This document shows, one piece after another, positions 61,665-64,000 of a stretch of 64,000 nt of DNA. This DNA is from Bacteroidota bacterium. GTDB taxonomy: Bacteria; Bacteroidota; Bacteroidia; Cytophagales; Cyclobacteriaceae. Positions within the stretch are counted from its first letter, which is position 1. Each line of letters starts with the position of its first letter. The position numbers were made by a program, and so were the translations under genes. Under the pieces are notes generated by a model. It saw only the letters and a program-made list of their open reading frames with translations. It made no database searches and was not told the DNA's origin. The stretch lies in contig JAEYWY010000017.1 of the NCBI GenBank assembly GCA_023428695.1, forward strand, positions 434,001-498,000, read 5' to 3'.

Positions 61665-61992
61665 CTGGAACAGCCTTGAGTTTTTCGAGGTCGCGAAGAA
61701 GATTACGCGCATCAATCGCTGACCTTATACCCTTCACGAACGCAGCTATCAAAATGACCTTGATTATTATTCCGCTAAAGATTGAGGCAGGATCGGCAAA
61801 TACATTCGCTACCTGAATTGTTATGAAGATCGCAAACGCAGTGAGGATAGCACCGAAGGCGTTCGTTTTGCTCCAGGCTGCGAGGATCAGGTAAACCAGA
61901 CTTATGACCAGGTTCACCAGAAGGAGTGCCAGGTCATTGCTTATAGCGATAGAATACCAATCCTGAAAAGAAGAATACACCGGCCGCGACAT
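61651..61992 (-). CDS. Membrane protein fragment, C-terminal part of zinc-ribbon protein
   Basis: A frame of 113 codons, with three membrane segments ('LALLLVNLVISLVYLILAAW', 'AILTAFAIFITIQVANVF', 'SGIIIKVILIAAFVKGI') and the tail 'RSAIDARNLLRDLEKLK'. It overlaps the zinc-ribbon frame by 59 nt and reads as its natural continuation, so the first codons (MSRPVYSSFQ) are probably not used in the intact protein. It overlaps the CPBP gene at the end. Confidence 0.7.
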   Translation of the reverse strand: MSRPVYSSFQDWYSIAISNDLALLLVNLVISLVYLILAAWSKTNAFGAILTAFAIFITIQVANVFADPASIFSGIIIKVILIAAFVKGIRSAIDARNLLRDLEKLKAVPDGSR

Positions 61993-62212
61993 AGATCATC
62001 GTCTTCGCGCTTTTTATTTTAGCTTCAGCATCCATCAGAAGGCGTCTGCGACTTCCAACAGTGAGTCGGAAACTTGTTTTTTCGTCTTCCGTGCCCTGAA
62101 TGGGAAAACTGCATTCGGAACAGAATTTTTTGTCCGAAGTATGCGTGGCGTTACAGTTTTCGCACGTAATCACATCGGCGATCGGATTTAACGGGGTGGT
62201 GAATTCTTCCAT
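61934..62212 (-). CDS. Zinc-ribbon membrane protein, N-terminal part
   Basis: A frame of 92 codons. It holds a zinc ribbon (CENCNATHTSDKKFCSEC, about residues 17-34), a basic linker ('RRRLLMDAEAKIKSAKTM') and one membrane segment ('IYVAAGVFFFSGLVFY'), then stops. In related proteins that I recall, the ribbon, this segment and the three segments of the next frame form one chain. A single-base shift near 61940-61965 would rejoin them; read as given, the gene is split. Confidence 0.72.
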   Translation of the reverse strand: MEEFTTPLNPIADVITCENCNATHTSDKKFCSECSFPIQGTEDEKTSFRLTVGSRRRLLMDAEAKIKSAKTMIYVAAGVFFFSGLVFYRYKQ

Positions 62213-62291
62213 AAACGGTTAGGTTTTGACACTATAGATAAAACACAACAAACTGGTTTGCCGTGGCGGGAGGGCTTTTAGATACAAATAT

Positions 62292-62320
62292 AAAAAATGC
62301 CGACCGAATCTGAAATCGGC
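62292..62320 (-). terminator. Terminator after porin gene
   Basis: On the minus strand GCCGA...TCGGC (inner CCGA/TCGG also possible) is followed by ATTTTTTAT, 65 nt beyond the porin stop. Confidence 0.65.
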
Positions 62321-62332
62321 CCAAATCGAATG

Positions 62333-62357
62333 TGTTGTGTTCATCTAGAACACAACA
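62333..62357. repeat. Inverted repeat
   Basis: TGTTGTGTTC-ATCTA-GAACACAACA, perfect 10-bp arms, 28 nt past the porin stop codon. No T-run follows, so it may protect the mRNA end or bind protein. Confidence 0.6.
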
Positions 62358-62384
62358 AGGTGTGGCAAAAAGCAATTCTACCTG

Positions 62385-63548
62385 TTAGAAGGAAACGTCA
62401 AGCTGGAGTCGGTACATCAGCGACTCACTTTTGTAATCAACCTGAATGAGTGTGACGTCACTTTGGATTTTCAGATTGTGACCCGAAAGGTAATGTGAAA
62501 GGCAAAGCGTGAACTGCGTATTGCGGTCACGTTGTGTTTCGGTTTGAGGAAGCACATCGGTGATCCGCCCTGCGATTTCGAAGTCGGATTTAAACAAGTA
62601 TCCGGCTTGCAGGGACACCCCTCGCCCTGTGAAAAATGCATCGACAAATTTTCCGGATTCATCATGAATGGCAGGCCCGTCATGCGACAGTCGATAGGCG
62701 TACTCGAACAAGGATGAAAAGCCGCGATACTTGAAATGTGCATCAGCAAACCATGTCTTGAGATCCCTTTCTACATACAGGAAGTCACCTAACTGACCAC
62801 GTTCACGGGTGGCGCCGTCGTTGTAGTCGTATGAAACACCAATTGAAAGTTTAGGAGTTTGCTCCCTGACAAGGTCTGACCCGAAGTAATCACCTTTTGA
62901 AGTGAACGCGCCGAAAGGAAGGTATTCGGCCCGCATGGTGTAGTTGTATCCGCCATGGTTTCTGCTCGTCAGATTCCGGCCTTCGCCTTTGGAAACTGAT
63001 CCGATAAAGTTGTAGTACTTCCCACGGTAATGAACCTGAACACCCAGATCGCGGTCGAGATTGAATTGTGCGTTCAAGGCACTGCGGTCCACGAACTGAA
63101 GGGCCTGCGAAGAGATGATGCGCTCGCGGTTACCGGGTAGTTTCGCCTGGCCAGCCAAAAGACTCCAACGGTCAGCAAAATTCCATTTCAGGTACGCATC
63201 CAGAATAAAAGTGGGCAGATCCCCCGGTTGACGCGCCACGCCATTGTTGCGGTCAGCGTTTGAGACACCCAGCTCAAATTTGTATTCGAGGGCTGGACTG
63301 AAAACATGCCCGTCAAACTTGAAGCGTGCACGGCGGATGTTCAGGTTGTCCGTATACTCATTGGTCTCAAGCCCGAGATCGCCCTGATATAACGTTTGAA
63401 CGCGTGCACCAAACTTCAATTTGAAAGAACTGTCTCCGGAAACCACTGTTATTCCTTTTCCAAAACGGGCTTTCAATTTGTGCTGAGCTTCGGCCGCCGG
63501 CAACACAACAGTACTGAGGAAAAAGAAGCCGGCAAGTGTTTTTCGCAT
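62385..63548 (-). CDS. OprO/OprP-type phosphate-selective porin
   Basis: About 387 residues from the ATG at 63548 (an upstream TTG starts the open frame). A signal peptide ends near 'AAEA'. The mature protein has the 'VVSGDSSFKLKFGARVQTLYQGDLG' start, 'NIRRARFKFDGHVF' and 'YKFELGVSNADRN', 'DAYLKWNFADRWSLLAGQAKLPGNRERIISS' and a C-terminal 'YRLQLDVSF' ending in Phe, all typical of Porin_O_P. It forms an outer-membrane channel, often selective for phosphate. A TTAAC repeat array upstream fits Pho control. Confidence 0.92.
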   Translation of the reverse strand: MRKTLAGFFFLSTVVLPAAEAQHKLKARFGKGITVVSGDSSFKLKFGARVQTLYQGDLGLETNEYTDNLNIRRARFKFDGHVFSPALEYKFELGVSNADRNNGVARQPGDLPTFILDAYLKWNFADRWSLLAGQAKLPGNRERIISSQALQFVDRSALNAQFNLDRDLGVQVHYRGKYYNFIGSVSKGEGRNLTSRNHGGYNYTMRAEYLPFGAFTSKGDYFGSDLVREQTPKLSIGVSYDYNDGATRERGQLGDFLYVERDLKTWFADAHFKYRGFSSLFEYAYRLSHDGPAIHDESGKFVDAFFTGRGVSLQAGYLFKSDFEIAGRITDVLPQTETQRDRNTQFTLCLSHYLSGHNLKIQSDVTLIQVDYKSESLMYRLQLDVSF

Positions 63549-63581
63549 GATCAATCGTCATGCAAAAAAACTTCGTTCCAT

Positions 63582-63644
63582 TTAATAATCCTTTAACGCA
63601 GGCTTAACTTAACCAAAACTTAATTGGCTTAACATTCCGGTAAC
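63582..63644 (-). promoter_or_regulatory. Pho-box-like TTAAC direct repeats
   Basis: TTAAC-type units (allowing TTAAT or GTAAC) start at 63582, 63593, 63604, 63609, 63620, 63629 and 63640; successive spacings are 11, 11, 5, 11, 9 and 11 bp. The array lies 34-96 bp upstream of the porin start. Confidence 0.6.
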
Positions 63645-63674
63645 ATTGGCTGTATCGTGATGGATATCAGGTAA

Positions 63675-63884
63675 TTACCTGCGGATCCCGGTTGTATCGA
63701 AGGTTATTTCGTAGCCTATTCCGTGATCGCGAAGGATGCGGATAACTTCTGCGGTCTTGCGGGATTTCGGCTTCAGTTCAATGACGCCTTCCTGTGATTT
63801 TTTGGTTCCGAGGGCCTGTAGTTCGCCGAGTATGGTTTCATTATTTACGAGGTCTGATTCTGCTACAGAGATGATCGCTTTCAT
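63675..63884 (-). CDS. Small hypothetical protein
   Basis: A 69-residue protein (ATG at 63884; the frame is open six codons further). It begins 'MKAIISVAESDLVNNETILGEL' and ends with 'AEVIRILRDHGIGYEITFDTTGI', an alternating strand and helix pattern typical of a small alpha/beta fold. No family is recognised. It lies upstream of the porin gene on the same strand, with the Pho-box-like array between them. The last 100 bases of the window hold no visible gene. Confidence 0.65.
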   Translation of the reverse strand: MKAIISVAESDLVNNETILGELQALGTKKSQEGVIELKPKSRKTAEVIRILRDHGIGYEITFDTTGIRR

Positions 63885-64000
63885 AGGCGAAAGGTATATC
63901 AAAAAGTATTAAGGACGATTTGCTGCCGGTTTGAAATTGTCCACAAATCGTCCACGATTTTCTAACGGTTGAGCTACTGGTCTCATGGACAATATGGAAC

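Overview
The window reads as a chromosomal segment of a Bacteroidota bacterium, most likely of the order Cytophagales. The signs are SusC-style CarboxypepD_reg modules, FtsX/MacB-type permeases of about 790 residues, many Bacteroidota-type lipoproteins and DUF families (DUF1080, DUF2911, DUF4142, DUF6132, DUF6496, DUF3606), -7 promoter boxes of the TAnnTTTG type, and few strong Shine-Dalgarno sites. GC content is moderate. I see no tRNA, rRNA, CRISPR array, prophage or intact insertion sequence, so this looks like core or stable accessory chromosome with one gene after another on both strands. All family calls come from reading the sequence and recalled family knowledge; no database search was run.

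Layout. 0-8 kb: a BatD-like secreted protein, a DUF1080 lipoprotein, an MbnP/MbnH pair (copper-protein precursor plus diheme maturation peroxidase), an MFS exporter and a class A penicillin-binding protein. 8-16 kb: a vWA (YfbK-type) protein with a TonB-receptor-like N-terminus, an FtsX-like permease, and a divergent sigma-54 activator/NtrB-like kinase pair, followed by a receiver-only protein. 16-26 kb: small metabolic and stress genes (NmrA-like oxidoreductase, short GH1, orphan OmpR regulator, glycosyltransferase plus metallophosphoesterase, copper-storage Csp, HxlR regulator facing an F420-type oxidoreductase, YeiH exporter, Hsp20). 26-38 kb: amidohydrolase/cupin operon, OmpH, SDR/lipoprotein operon, a frameshifted dihydrofolate-reductase-like gene, a secreted esterase, a degenerate receiver, DUF4142, ABM monooxygenase/iron alcohol dehydrogenase operon. 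38-44 kb: a secreted basic protein, an outer-membrane barrel with a Gly-Asn tract and an OmpR/histidine-kinase pair, then a BlaI regulator with an M56 sensor fused to a peptidoglycan amidase. 44-64 kb: patatin phospholipase, YtxH protein, GT-C membrane glycosyltransferase, PKD-esterase operon, GH53 galactanase, cold-shock protein, YdeI, second FtsX permease, an AAA+ ATPase with a duplicated beta domain, DUF2911/TPR protein, zinc-ribbon/CPBP protease cluster and a phosphate-type OprO/P porin.

Four regulatory units stand out. (1) The sigma-54 activator, its kinase and the divergent FtsX permease share a 150-bp region with a palindrome at activator distance from a sigma-54-like promoter. (2) The blaI-M56/amidase operon has a perfect palindrome lying in the spacer of a Bacteroidota promoter, so repressor and polymerase would compete directly. 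(3) The porin gene is preceded by TTAAC units repeated at 11-bp intervals, as in Pho boxes. (4) The HxlR gene and its divergent oxidoreductase share nested inverted repeats. The most novel protein is the M56-amidase fusion, in which the periplasmic beta-lactam sensor of BlaR1 is replaced by an apparently intact zinc amidase.
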